Source: Shewanella sp. OMA3-2
GTDB lineage: Bacteria > Pseudomonadota > Gammaproteobacteria > Enterobacterales > Shewanellaceae
Assembly (NCBI RefSeq): GCF_021513195.1
Contig: NZ_CP090974.1
Span: 1,004,001 to 1,068,000 of the forward strand
DNA: 64,000 bases
Direction of reading: 5' to 3'
Shown: positions 25,520 to 35,266 of the stretch, in pieces
Layout of the letters: the number at the start of each line of letters is the position of its first letter
How positions within the stretch are numbered: the stretch's first letter is position 1
The notes under the pieces: generated by a model
The model's database searches: none
What the model was told of the DNA's origin: nothing
What the model saw: only the letters and a program-made list of their open reading frames with translations
Program-made: the position numbers and the translations under genes

Positions 25520-25834
25520 TTATTCCAAATCTTCCCATTCAATCCCCATTTGATCCATTAAGGCTTTCGCTTCGCGCGGAATACTATCAGGGAGCTCTTT
25601 TGATAAATCATTATCATCAGGTAATGGTTGGCCTGTGTAAGCATGTAAAAATGCTTCACATAACAATTCACTGTTAGTCGCATGGCGCAAGTTATTTACT
25701 TGTCGACGGGTACGTTCATCGGTCAATACTTTTAAAACTTTTAAAGGGATTGATACAGTGATTTTTTTTACTTGCTCGTTCTTCTTGCCGTGCTCGGCAT
25801 ATGGGCTAATATAGTCGCCATTCCACTCAGTCAT
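25520..25834 (-). CDS. metJ: MetJ, methionine repressor
   Basis: Ribbon-helix-helix repressor that binds met boxes with S-adenosylmethionine as corepressor. The 104-residue sequence is close to full-length enteric Met[19 protein letters not shown], the DNA-contacting strand [29 protein letters not shown], and the C-terminal [17 protein letters not shown]. It is divergent from metB, with tandem met boxes between, so it probably also controls itself. Confidence 0.97.
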   Translation of the reverse strand: MTEWNGDYISPYAEHGKKNEQVKKITVSIPLKVLKVLTDERTRRQVNNLRHATNSELLCEAFLHAYTGQPLPDDNDLSKELPDSIPREAKALMDQMGIEWEDLE

Positions 25835-25941
25835 TCATTCACCCTTAACTTTAAATACGGTGCAGATTTTAAACTCTTACAATCTCTAGTCAAATTATTG
25901 CTGTGTTTTAATGTACATTGCAAATAGATTTCTTGATGTTT

Positions 25942-26010
25942 AGACGTCTAAACGTCTATTATTGTTGACCTAAGCACTTCTATTAGGTAGATTTAGCCAT
26001 CTAGACATCT
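25942..26010 (+). promoter_or_regulatory. metB promoter with two MetJ operators
   Basis: A -35 TTGACC (25965-25970) and -10 TAGATT (25988-25993) are 17 bases apart. Tandem met boxes flank them: AGACGTCT plus AAACGTCT at 25942-25957, and AGCCATCT plus AGACATCT at 25995-26010, each pair being 8-base units head to tail. The pairs lie just upstream of the -35 and just past the -10, so bound MetJ would block the polymerase. Confidence 0.85.
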
Positions 26011-26041
26011 GTGTGTGTGTTCGTAATGTTAGGAGTCACCC

Positions 26042-27213
26042 ATGACCAAACCTTTTAAAGCACATAGCAGTGCAACAATAGCCGTTCGCCAAGGCATAGA
26101 AAGTGACACCCAACATGGCGCTGTGGTGCCACCTATTTATTTATCGACGAATTATTCTTTTGAAGGCCATAAAAATCCACGTGAATTTGATTATAGCCGC
26201 TCAGGCAACCCAACACGTTGTATTTTAGGCGAAGCCTTAGCCAAATTAGAGCAAGGTGCCAGCGGTATCATCACATGTACTGGTATGGCAGCGATTACCT
26301 TAGTCACTCATTTACTTGGCCCTGATGACTTACTTGTTGTGCCCCACGACTGTTATGGCGGCAGTTATCGCTTATTTACTAATCTAGCCAAAAAAGGTCA
26401 GTTTAAACTGGCTATTGTGGATCAAACTGATGCTGTAGCATTGGCGGCAGCGATAGCGAAAAAACCTAAAATGGTGTGGTTAGAAACCCCCTCCAACCCT
26501 CTGCTACGGGTGGTGGATATTGCTGCAATAGCCGAAGCGGCTAAGCAAGTCGGTGCATTAGTGACCGTGGATAACACCTTTTTATCGCCAATATTACAAC
26601 AGCCACTTAACTTAGGGGCTGACATTGTGATTCATTCGACCACTAAGTACATCAATGGACACAGTGATGTGGTTGGTGGCGCCGTAGTGGCCAAATCACC
26701 TGAATTGGGTGAGCTATTGCATTGGTGGTCAAATACCTTAGGCTTAACAGGATCTGCGTTTGACAGTTATCTGACCTTACGTGGTATTCGTACTTTAGCG
26801 GTGCGTATTCGTGAACATCAAGCCAATGCAAAACAGATAGTTGATGTGTTATGTCAAAGTCCTGTGGTGGAAAAAGTGTATTATCCAGGGTTATCTAATC
26901 ATCCTGGGCATGACATTGCTAAAAAACAGCAAAAAGGCTTCGGCGCTATGCTCAGTTTCGAGCTAAAAGGGGGGAAGCAGAGGTTGTGGCATTTTTAGAT
27001 GCGTTAACCCTGTTCAGTGTTGCTGAAAGTTTAGGCGGAGTGGAAAGTTTAGTCGCCGTTCCTGCAACCATGACCCATAGAGCAATGGATGCCCAAGCCC
27101 GTTTTGAGGCTGGTGTTAAAGATACATTATTGAGACTATCTGTTGGTATTGAAGATAGTGAAGATTTAGTGGCAGATATTGAAGCCGCATTAGCTGCAGT
27201 CGCAGCGCTATAA
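26042..27213 (+). pseudogene. metB: metB (cystathionine gamma-synthase) with a one-base frameshift
   Basis: Joins O-succinylhomoserine and cysteine to cystathionine. The first 313 codons match MetB/CGS: SRSGNPTR, the PLP lysine in HSTTKYINGHSDVVGG, and GSAFDSYLTLRGIRTL. After ELKGG the frame breaks in a run of six G (26969-26974) and ends early at 26996-26998. With a seventh G the frame reads EAEVVAFLDALTLFSVAESLGG, MTHRAM and the rest of the C-terminus, to 27213. So the gene is full length except for one missing G. It starts after AGGAG and is followed by metL 24 bases later. A sequencing error in the homopolymer cannot be excluded. Confidence 0.9.
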
Positions 27214-27237
27214 TAGTTGTCGTTTAAGGAGTTATAC

Positions 27238-29631
27238 ATGGCGCGTGGTCATTTACATAAATTTGGTGGTTCAAGTCTTGCTGATGCAGATTGTTATCGC
27301 CGAGTCGCCCACATTTTACTCACCCATGGTCACAGCGATGATTTGATTGTTGTTTCAGCGGCAGGCAAAAGTACTAACTTTTTATATAAGCTGCTCAACT
27401 TGCGTGAAACCGGTCAGCTATGGCAAGAAGAGCTACAGGTCTTAATCGGCTATCAGCAAACCTTAATCGAACAATTATTATCTAATGAGCAAGCGCGTGA
27501 TTTACGTGAGCGTTTGTCGACTGATAAGTCACAGTTGATCAGCTTATTATCGCTTGAACAGCGCAATGAATATCAAATTAGTCATGTGGTGAGTTTTGGT
27601 GAACGTTGGTCAGCAAGATTAATGGCCGCGTTATTACGTGAGTCTGGTGTTGCGTCATCCCATGTAGATGCTTGTTCAATACTGGTCGCTGATGAAGACG
27701 CTGTACCTAACATTAGGGTTGATGAGTCGCGCGCCAAGGTACAGGCTTTGTTAGCCGCTCACCCTAATGAGCGTCTAGTGATTACAGGGTTTATTTGTGC
27801 CAACAGCCAAGGTGAAACGTTATTACTTGGGCGCAATGGTTCTGATTATAGCGCGACATTAATTGCCAGTTTGGCGGACATTGACCGGGTGACAATTTGG
27901 ACCGATGTTGAAGGGGTATTTAATGCCGACCCGAATAAAATTAATGATGCCAAACTGCTAAAAAGTATGTCTTTGGCTGAAGCCGACCGATTAGCTAGAC
28001 TGGGCTCTCCGGTACTGCATTCTCGTACATTACAGCCTTTGTTCAATACTGAAGTGAGTTTAGCGGTACGCTCAAGCTATGCCTCTCACACAGATTTTAC
28101 CTTGATTGCGCCCCATAGTTCGTCAGCGAGCGCCCCTGTGGTAACCAGTTTAAATGAAGTCGTGCTATTTAGTTTTAAAGCCGCTGCAGATATAGAGCCT
28201 TTGTTAACCTTGTTGACCGCAGCGGGTTTAACCCCGCTGGCTTATTGGCCATTGGCACAACATAAGTATGAATTTGCTTTTACCTTAGAAAGGCAAAAGC
28301 AAGTGCAGGCCTTGTTAGTGGCTCAAACCCTTGAGTTTGATATTACGCAATTGCAGGTGCAGTGTGATCTGGGGCTAGTGGCTTTGGTCAGTGCCGATGC
28401 AGAATTATACCGCAAAAGCTTTGCCCGTTTGTTAAGCCGTGACGCCAAACCTGTCTATCAAGATGGCTTAAGTTTAGTGACATTGGTACCGCGGGGGCAG
28501 GTGAGCCTACTGACTCAAAAGATACATCGCCGCTGTGCAGGCCCAAGAATGCGCATAGGTGTGCTACTACTGGGGGTAGGTAATATTGGTGAGGCTTGGA
28601 TTGATTTATTTAAACGTGCTCGTCTTGGACTAAATAAAGACTTAGAAGCGACGGTTGAATTAGTGGGTTTGGTGAGCTCTAAAAAAGCCTTAGTTGATAA
28701 TGCCGGGATTAATTTAGACCACTGGCAGCAACAATATGAACAACAAGGCACAGAATGGACCTATGACAGTTTGTTTGATCAATTAGAACAACTGTCTTGT
28801 GACGAGGTAGTTGCACTTGATATCAGCGCCAGTGCGGCCCTGACCTTACAATACCCACAATTATTCGCTAAAGGTATTCATGTGGTTAGTGCTAATAAAT
28901 TAGCGGGTTCAGGACCATTGCCTTTTTATCGGGAGCTAAAGCAGCAGCTGTGTAATCGACGCTTGTTCTGGCGTTACAATGCCAGTTGTGGCGCTGGGTT
29001 GCCTATTCAGCATGCACTAAATGATTTACGTAATAGCGGTGACACGATTGAAGCCGTTGGCGGTATTTTTTCAGGTACTTTATGTTGGTTATTTGAAAAC
29101 TACGATGGCAGCAAACCCTTTTCTGAGTTAGTGCTTGAGGCCAAAGGGCTGGGTATTACAGAGCCTGATCCCCGTGATGATTTATCGGGCCGAGACATGC
29201 AACGTAAATTGCTTATTTTGGCGCGTGAAATTGGTTTAGCAATTGAGTTAGAAGATATTACCCTTAATTCATTAGTACCAGAGGCGCTAGCAAAACTGAC
29301 TGTAACAGACTTTTTAAAGCGCATTACTGAACTTGATGCAGGTATGTTGCAGCAATTTTTGGCCGCAGCGGAGCAAAATAAAGTACTCCGTTATGTGGCA
29401 GCATTGGACAAAGTGGGTGGTAAATTAAAAGCAGAGGTGGGTATTCAATGGGTAGACAGTAATCATCCGTATGCCAACTTAACGCCCGGTGATAATGTGT
29501 TTGTTATCCGCAGTGCATTTTATCAAGGTAATCCACTGATTATTCGCGGTCCAGGTGCAGGCAGAGAGGTTACCGCTGCAGCGGTTCAGTCTGATTTAGT
29601 GCATATCTGCCGCGACTTGCTACAAGAATAA
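27238..29631 (+). CDS. metL: MetL, bifunctional aspartokinase II / homoserine dehydrogenase II
   Basis: Catalyses the first and third steps from aspartate to homoserine. The kinase half (1-440) shows HKFGGSSLADADCYRRV, SFGERWSARLMAALL, LGRNGSDYSATLIASL and TDVEGVFNADPN. The dehydrogenase half (from about 455) shows LLLGVGNIGEAWIDLF, NKLAGSG and GAGLPIQHALNDL. The ATG at 27238 has AAGGAG a few bases upstream; an in-frame TTG at 27217 was rejected. It follows metB in the same operon and is ended by a terminator. In enteric bacteria metBL is repressed by MetJ, which fits the met boxes here. Confidence 0.95.
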   Translation: MARGHLHKFGGSSLADADCYRRVAHILLTHGHSDDLIVVSAAGKSTNFLYKLLNLRETGQLWQEELQVLIGYQQTLIEQLLSNEQARDLRERLSTDKSQLISLLSLEQRNEYQISHVVSFGERWSARLMAALLRESGVASSHVDACSILVADEDAVPNIRVDESRAKVQALLAAHPNERLVITGFICANSQGETLLLGRNGSDYSATLIASLADIDRVTIWTDVEGVFNADPNKINDAKLLKSMSLAEADRLARLGSPVLHSRTLQPLFNTEVSLAVRSSYASHTDFTLIAPHSSSASAPVVTSLNEVVLFSFKAAADIEPLLTLLTAAGLTPLAYWPLAQHKYEFAFTLERQKQVQALLVAQTLEFDITQLQVQCDLGLVALVSADAELYRKSFARLLSRDAKPVYQDGLSLVTLVPRGQVSLLTQKIHRRCAGPRMRIGVLLLGVGNIGEAWIDLFKRARLGLNKDLEATVELVGLVSSKKALVDNAGINLDHWQQQYEQQGTEWTYDSLFDQLEQLSCDEVVALDISASAALTLQYPQLFAKGIHVVSANKLAGSGPLPFYRELKQQLCNRRLFWRYNASCGAGLPIQHALNDLRNSGDTIEAVGGIFSGTLCWLFENYDGSKPFSELVLEAKGLGITEPDPRDDLSGRDMQRKLLILAREIGLAIELEDITLNSLVPEALAKLTVTDFLKRITELDAGMLQQFLAAAEQNKVLRYVAALDKVGGKLKAEVGIQWVDSNHPYANLTPGDNVFVIRSAFYQGNPLIIRGPGAGREVTAAAVQSDLVHICRDLLQE

Positions 29632-29664
29632 TAACCTTGCTTTGACAGTAATCAAGTTTCATTA

Positions 29665-29695
29665 AGCAAGACTCAGTTGAGTCTTGCTTTTTTTT
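29665..29695 (+). terminator. Terminator of metBL
   Basis: AAGCAAGACTCA pairs with TGAGTCTTGCTT across GT and is followed by a long T run. Confidence 0.9.
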
Positions 29696-29751
29696 ATCTT
29701 CAAATTGAGCATTCTTCATCTTAGTTATACCGACTCAATGGATATTTACGC

Positions 29752-29805
29752 TTGACATCATGGTCAGTTAAATTACTATGTAGACATATGGACGTCTAAA
29801 CGTCC
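29752..29805 (+). promoter_or_regulatory. metF promoter with a triple met box
   Basis: TTGACA (29752-29757) and TACTAT (29774-29779) lie 16 bases apart. Starting three bases later are three tandem 8-base units, AGACATAT, GGACGTCT and AAACGTCC (29782-29805), in phase with the MetJ array pattern AGACGTCT. MetJ bound here would cover the transcription start. Confidence 0.88.
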
Positions 29806-29891
29806 GTAGCCGATTTCTAGTAAAGTAATAGACAGTCTCATCCGAGTATTAAATCCATCGATGTCCGCATCGAAGCAGTTGAAGGAAATAG

Positions 29892-30779
<888 letters not shown>

Positions 30780-30810
30780 CGTCATTAAGTTGTCATTTTA
30801 GATACTCACT

Positions 30811-30844
30811 AAAGCTTCTATAGCATCACTATGGAGGCTTTTTT
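30811..30844 (+). terminator. metF terminator
   Basis: AAAGCTTCTATAG pairs with CTATGGAGGCTTT (one G-T pair) across CATCA, then a T run. Confidence 0.8.
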
Positions 30845-30914
30845 GTATTAATCACATACTGAGTAGAATAATCATCTATAGTTTATGTCAAGGTATAGAT
30901 TCATGAAGGATGAA

Positions 30915-31553
30915 ATGATGAATAAAACAATCATCACTGCAATATTTTTTAGCTGTGTAATTAGTTTACCTGCAAGCGCATCAACTCCTGACTCCTCAAC
31001 CAAAGAGGCACCACAAACAGTGCCCGTTGCCGCACAGATGTGTGTTAGTTGTCACGGTGCTCAAGGGCAGGGAATGGATGTTGCTGGACCAAAGCTAGCA
31101 GGGCTATCAGCAGCTTATATGGTTAAGCAGATCAAACTGTTTCAGTCGGGAAGTCGACAAAGCCCCCTGATGCAGCCAATGGCAATGATGGTTCAGGGTG
31201 ACGCAATTCAAGTGGTAGCGGATTATTTTGCATCTCAACCGGTCGACCACGTTACGCTGCGTTACCGTGGTGATAAGCTGGTTATGACTGAACCCGCCGA
31301 AAAGTTAGCTTATCAAGGGGATTGGTCGCGTGATATTCCCGCCTGTTTTTCCTGTCATGGTCCTTCAGCTGTGGGTGCTGAGTTATTTCCACGCTTAGCG
31401 GGTCAACAAGCCAGCTATATTAAAAGTCAGCTTGAAGCTTGGCAAAAAGGCACTCGCAAAGGCGATACTGATAATGTAATGGGTAAGGTTGCCAGTAAGC
31501 TCACCGCAACCGAGATAGATGCACTTGCGCACTATTTTACTTCGCTTAAGTAA
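30915..31553 (+). CDS. tsdB: TsdB-like dihaem cytochrome c4
   Basis: Periplasmic electron carrier. The product has a signal peptide (MMNKTIITAIFF...ASA) and two c-type haem sites, CVSCH and CFSCH, each in a homologous half with a downstream Met ligand (LMQPMAMM; VMGKVAS), the cytochrome c4 plan. It lies 9 bases before the thiosulfate dehydrogenase gene, matching the tsdBA arrangement in which TsdB takes electrons from TsdA. I chose ATG 30915 because AAGGA lies just upstream; an in-frame ATG at 30885 gives 10 extra residues. Confidence 0.85.
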   Translation: MMNKTIITAIFFSCVISLPASASTPDSSTKEAPQTVPVAAQMCVSCHGAQGQGMDVAGPKLAGLSAAYMVKQIKLFQSGSRQSPLMQPMAMMVQGDAIQVVADYFASQPVDHVTLRYRGDKLVMTEPAEKLAYQGDWSRDIPACFSCHGPSAVGAELFPRLAGQQASYIKSQLEAWQKGTRKGDTDNVMGKVASKLTATEIDALAHYFTSLK

Positions 31554-31562
31554 GGATACGCC

Positions 31563-32624
31563 ATGAAATTTCAATTGAACATCATCTTAGGCGCTGCGGT
31601 ACTGTGTAGTTTGCAAATGAGCGCTACAGTCGTTGCGACAGAATTGCCTGATCGCCAACAAGCTTTACCCTCTGTGTCTAAGCAAGCTGGACAGACATAC
31701 CTCCAGCCAGCAGCATTGTCAGACATACCCGTAGGTGAGTTTGGTGACAAGGTTCGTTTAGGTTATCAATTATTTGTTAATACTCAGCAATTGCGTGACA
31801 AGTATGTCGGCAATCAACTTAATTGTGTTAATTGTCACCTTAATGCAGGCAACAAAGCCAATGCCTCACCTTTGTGGGGGGCATATTTTGCTTATCCGGC
31901 TTACCGTAAAAAAAACGATAAAGTGAATAGTTTTGAAGAACGCTTACAAGGCTGTTTTACTTATTCGATGAATGGCAAAGCGCCAGAATCAGGCAGTAAA
32001 GAATTAGTCGCGTTGTCAGCTTATTCCTATTGGTTGGGCATGTCTGGGTTAATGCTGCAGCACAATGTTGCTGGCCCTGTGGCTGAATTAAGTGATAGTG
32101 AGTTGGTTAAAGGGGCAAAACGCGATGACCTTATTTTACCTGATGCCATTTCAAGTAAAATGGATCACAATGCATTAGCGCAATTACCCGGGCGCGGTTT
32201 TCCCAAAGTGCCTAAAGCAGCGCAAGCTTATTCGCCAGAACGTGGTTTAGTGGTTTATCAAGCACATTGTCAGTCTTGTCATGGGCAAGATGGTCAAGGA
32301 CAGATTATTGCCGGGGTTGCCGCTCTGCCACCAGTATGGGGACCACAAAGTTTTAATTGGGGGGCAGGCATGCACAGAGTCAATACAGCGGCAGATTTTA
32401 TTTATGAAAACATGCCTTTAGGTAAAAGTATCCAACTGACACCTCAGCAAGCTTGGGACGTCGCGGCGTATATTAATTCGCAAGACCGACCTCAAGACCC
32501 AAGGTTTAAAGGTAATGTGGCTGACACGCAAGGTCAATATCATCAACATGATGGTTTTTATGGTCAAAGCGTTGCAGGAACAATATTAGGTAGCGCTTCT
32601 TCTGCTAATTTTCCGAAAAAATAG
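31563..32624 (+). CDS. tsdA: TsdA, thiosulfate dehydrogenase (tetrathionate-forming)
   Basis: Oxidises two thiosulfates to tetrathionate, or the reverse, in the periplasm. After a signal peptide (to about residue 26), haem 1 is C88-V-N-C91-H92 in a TsdA-type context (HLNAGNKANASPLWGAYFAYPAYR). A Cys at 131 in QGCFTYSMNGKAP is the expected axial Cys ligand of the active-site haem. Haem 2 is C236-Q-S-C239-H240. The 353 residues and the tsdB partner support the call. Direction of the reaction cannot be read from the sequence. Confidence 0.9.
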   Translation: MKFQLNIILGAAVLCSLQMSATVVATELPDRQQALPSVSKQAGQTYLQPAALSDIPVGEFGDKVRLGYQLFVNTQQLRDKYVGNQLNCVNCHLNAGNKANASPLWGAYFAYPAYRKKNDKVNSFEERLQGCFTYSMNGKAPESGSKELVALSAYSYWLGMSGLMLQHNVAGPVAELSDSELVKGAKRDDLILPDAISSKMDHNALAQLPGRGFPKVPKAAQAYSPERGLVVYQAHCQSCHGQDGQGQIIAGVAALPPVWGPQSFNWGAGMHRVNTAADFIYENMPLGKSIQLTPQQAWDVAAYINSQDRPQDPRFKGNVADTQGQYHQHDGFYGQSVAGTILGSASSANFPKK

Positions 32625-32728
32625 TGTATAACTTACATCGTTCTAGTTTGAGTTTGTCAAGCTGGGCGATGTAAGCTTTTGTCTGTTATCGATTAACATT
32701 TTTTATTTAATAAACAATTATCAAAGGT

Positions 32729-32986
32729 ATGTCTTTGTCTGCAATCAATTGTCCAATCTGTGATCAAATGAACCAATGTATGATGGCAAGCGGGCAGGAT
32801 ATTTCAACTTGTTGGTGTTTATCGCTAGATTATTCTGCGGTAGAACTGATCCAGCGCTATCTGTTAGAGCATCCTCAAGTTAACATCAATGCAGACCAAT
32901 GTGTCTGTTCATCATGTTTAACTCAAATAGCATTAATGTTCCAACCTGCATTAGCTGCAGCTGCAGTACAAATTTTTAAACCATAA
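32729..32986 (+). CDS. Cysteine-rich CWC-family protein
   Basis: An 85-residue protein with nine cysteines, arranged as CPIC, a Cys in QCMMA, CWC (residues 28-30) and CVCSSC near 58-63. This pattern matches the small CWC family of unknown function; the pairs probably bind zinc. No signal peptide is visible. It stands alone after tsdA, about 100 bases away. Confidence 0.8.
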   Translation: MSLSAINCPICDQMNQCMMASGQDISTCWCLSLDYSAVELIQRYLLEHPQVNINADQCVCSSCLTQIALMFQPALAAAAVQIFKP

Positions 32987-33084
32987 ATTGATCATTTAGC
33001 CGTAAATTCAATTGTTAACTATTTGTTGTTAACGCGATGTTGATGAGTATACTGATGTGCTAACTAACAATGAGGATACCTAAA

Positions 33085-33618
33085 ATGATAAAGAAAATTC
33101 TCATAGTGCTTGCCACTATTATCGCCATTCCATTTATTGCAGCTTTATTTATCAAAAAAAGTTATCAAGTCGAAAAAGTGATTGTTATCAATCAACCTAT
33201 TGCCGAGGTCTTTGATTATGTAAAACATCTGAAGAATCAAGATAACTTCAGTAAATGGGCCATGATGGACCCTGATATGCAAAAAACGTATCAAGGTACA
33301 GATGCTACTGTAGGTTTTGTATCCGCTTGGTCAAGTGATAACCCCGATGTGGGTATGGGTGAACAAGAGATTAAAGCCATTGCTGAAGGTCAAAGAATTG
33401 ATTTTGAACTGCGATTTCTATCACCATTTGAGTCAACTGAGCCTGCGTATATGACGACCGAAGCTTTAGGTGACAATCAAACTGAAGTGCGCTGGGGATT
33501 TAGTGGGCATATGGATTACCCAATGAACTTAATGTTTTTATTCATCGATTTTGAAACCATGATTGGTGCAGATTTACAGCAAGGATTAGATACACTTAAA
33601 GTGGTGCTTGAGAAATAA
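33085..33618 (+). CDS. SRPBCC/START-like (polyketide cyclase-type) protein with N-terminal anchor
   Basis: The 177-residue product starts with a hydrophobic segment (MIKKILIVLATIIAIPFIAALF), then a single SRPBCC fold: VEKVIVINQPIAEVFDYVKHLKNQDNFSKW, VGFVSAW and the final helix GADLQQGLDTLKVVLEK. Such domains bind hydrophobic ligands; the ligand is unknown. ATG 33085 has GAGG nine bases upstream, and an ATG at 33070 was rejected. Single gene. Confidence 0.85.
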   Translation: MIKKILIVLATIIAIPFIAALFIKKSYQVEKVIVINQPIAEVFDYVKHLKNQDNFSKWAMMDPDMQKTYQGTDATVGFVSAWSSDNPDVGMGEQEIKAIAEGQRIDFELRFLSPFESTEPAYMTTEALGDNQTEVRWGFSGHMDYPMNLMFLFIDFETMIGADLQQGLDTLKVVLEK

Positions 33619-33813
33619 ATTATCATCCAATAGCGGTTTAATGGCTTGCCGTATCGTGAGTTGGTTTTTGCTAGATTGATTGTTGCAAAAATCTGCTTAA
33701 TCAAGGTACTCTAAAAAATTGCTGCAAATAATGCTTCGGGTTCGATAGATTTCAGCATTAATAAAACATAAATAATAATAAACATAATAATTTAGTTAAA
33801 CATGGGATGTTAA

Positions 33814-35181
33814 ATGGAAGCGATCACACTTTTAATCAATAATATTAACGGCATCGTTTGGGGTATTCCCATGCTGGTGATGATATTAGGCGTTGGGTTA
33901 TTTTTATCGATTGGTTTAAAGTTCATGCCAATCCTCAAGTTAGGCACAGGTTTTAAATTACTATGGTCAGGCAGAACGGTCACTGACGAAAGTGAAAAAG
34001 GCGATGTGAGCCCTTTCAATGCATTAATGACCTCGCTGTCTGCCACTATCGGTACCGGTAATATTGCTGGTGTTGCTACCGCAATTGTAATCGGTGGTCC
34101 AGGCGCCTTATTTTGGATGTGGTGTACCGCATTAGTGGGCATGGCAACCAAATTTGCTGAAGCGGTATTAGCGGTAAAGTTTCGTGAAACTGACAGCAAT
34201 GGCGATCATGTTGGCGGCCCTATGTATTACATCAAAAATGGCTTAGGTAAAAAGTGGGCTTGGTTGGGTACCGCCTTTGCGTTTTTTGGTATGTTTGCAG
34301 GGTTTGGTATTGGTAATACTGTGCAATCAAATTCGGTAGCAGACGCATTAAGCAGTAACTTTGGTGTGCCGAGTTGGATTACGGGTGTGGTGCTAATGGT
34401 ATTAGTTGGCGCAGTGTTAATGGGCGGTATTAAGCGTATTGCTGAAGTTGCAGGCAAGCTTGTGCCATTAATGACGGTATTTTATATCACTGCCGGACTT
34501 GCAGTATTAGTGGTTTATATTGATCAAGTGCCTGCGGCGTTTGAGCTGATTGTGCATAGTGCATTCAATCCCGTTGCTGCCCAAGGCGGTTTTGCTGGGG
34601 CAGCTGTTTGGGCGGCGATTCGTTTTGGTGTGGCACGTGGGGTATTTTCAAATGAAGCTGGCTTAGGCAGTGCACCAATTGCCCACGCTGCGGCAAAAAC
34701 CAATAACCCAGTTAAACAAGGCCTAGTAGCAATGTTAGGTACGTTTATCGACACCATTATTGTATGTTCTATCACCGGCTTAGCCATTGTTGTTTCTGGC
34801 TCGTGGACATCGGGTGAAAATGGTGCAGCCTTGACCTCGCTGGCATTCTCCCATGCGTTGCCAATGGGTAATTACATTGTGGCAATTGCATTGGCTATAT
34901 TTGCATTTACCACCATTTTGGGTTGGAGCTTTTACAGTGAAAAGTGCGTGCAGTACTTATTTGGTGATAAAGCCGTTAAGCCATTCCGTTTAATATTTAC
35001 CTTAGTTGTGCCGATAGGGGCAATTAGTTCACTAGAGTTTATTTGGCTATTAGCTGATACGTTAAATGCCATGATGGCGCTACCAAACTTGATCGCATTA
35101 ATGTTATTAAGCCCAGTAGTATTCGGGTTAACCCGCGAGTATTTTGCAAAACAAAAAGCACTTAAAAAAGCGAAAGTATAA
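33814..35181 (+). CDS. AGCS-family sodium:alanine/glycine symporter
   Basis: Imports alanine or glycine with sodium. The 455 residues form about ten hydrophobic helices, with family signatures LSATIGTGNIAGVATAI near residue 72, GGPMYYIKNGLG near 133, and GVFSNEAGLGSAPIAHAAA near 280. No glycine riboswitch-like sequence was seen in the leader. A terminator follows, and the gene is monocistronic. Confidence 0.94.
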   Translation: MEAITLLINNINGIVWGIPMLVMILGVGLFLSIGLKFMPILKLGTGFKLLWSGRTVTDESEKGDVSPFNALMTSLSATIGTGNIAGVATAIVIGGPGALFWMWCTALVGMATKFAEAVLAVKFRETDSNGDHVGGPMYYIKNGLGKKWAWLGTAFAFFGMFAGFGIGNTVQSNSVADALSSNFGVPSWITGVVLMVLVGAVLMGGIKRIAEVAGKLVPLMTVFYITAGLAVLVVYIDQVPAAFELIVHSAFNPVAAQGGFAGAAVWAAIRFGVARGVFSNEAGLGSAPIAHAAAKTNNPVKQGLVAMLGTFIDTIIVCSITGLAIVVSGSWTSGENGAALTSLAFSHALPMGNYIVAIALAIFAFTTILGWSFYSEKCVQYLFGDKAVKPFRLIFTLVVPIGAISSLEFIWLLADTLNAMMALPNLIALMLLSPVVFGLTREYFAKQKALKKAKV

Positions 35182-35202
35182 AGCGTCAGCACTATAAACA
35201 AT

Positions 35203-35234
35203 AAAAGGCATATGTGAATGACATATGCCTTTTT
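35203..35234. terminator. Bidirectional terminator after the symporter gene
   Basis: AAAAGGCATATGT pairs with ACATATGCCTTTTT across GAATG between convergent genes. Confidence 0.88.
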
Positions 35235-35266
35235 AGTGAGAATAAATTCTCTGTGTGTTGACTCAA

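Noticed and set aside
26009..26020. Short TG repeat before metB considered as a phase-variable tract
   Set aside because: Only about five TG units with no coding role; too short to support a claim.
27846..28046. Minus-strand frames inside metL
   Set aside because: Shadows of a well-supported gene with no independent ribosome sites.
33619..33813. Leader of the symporter gene considered as a glycine riboswitch
   Set aside because: No tandem aptamer-like GGAGAG elements or conserved stems could be seen.
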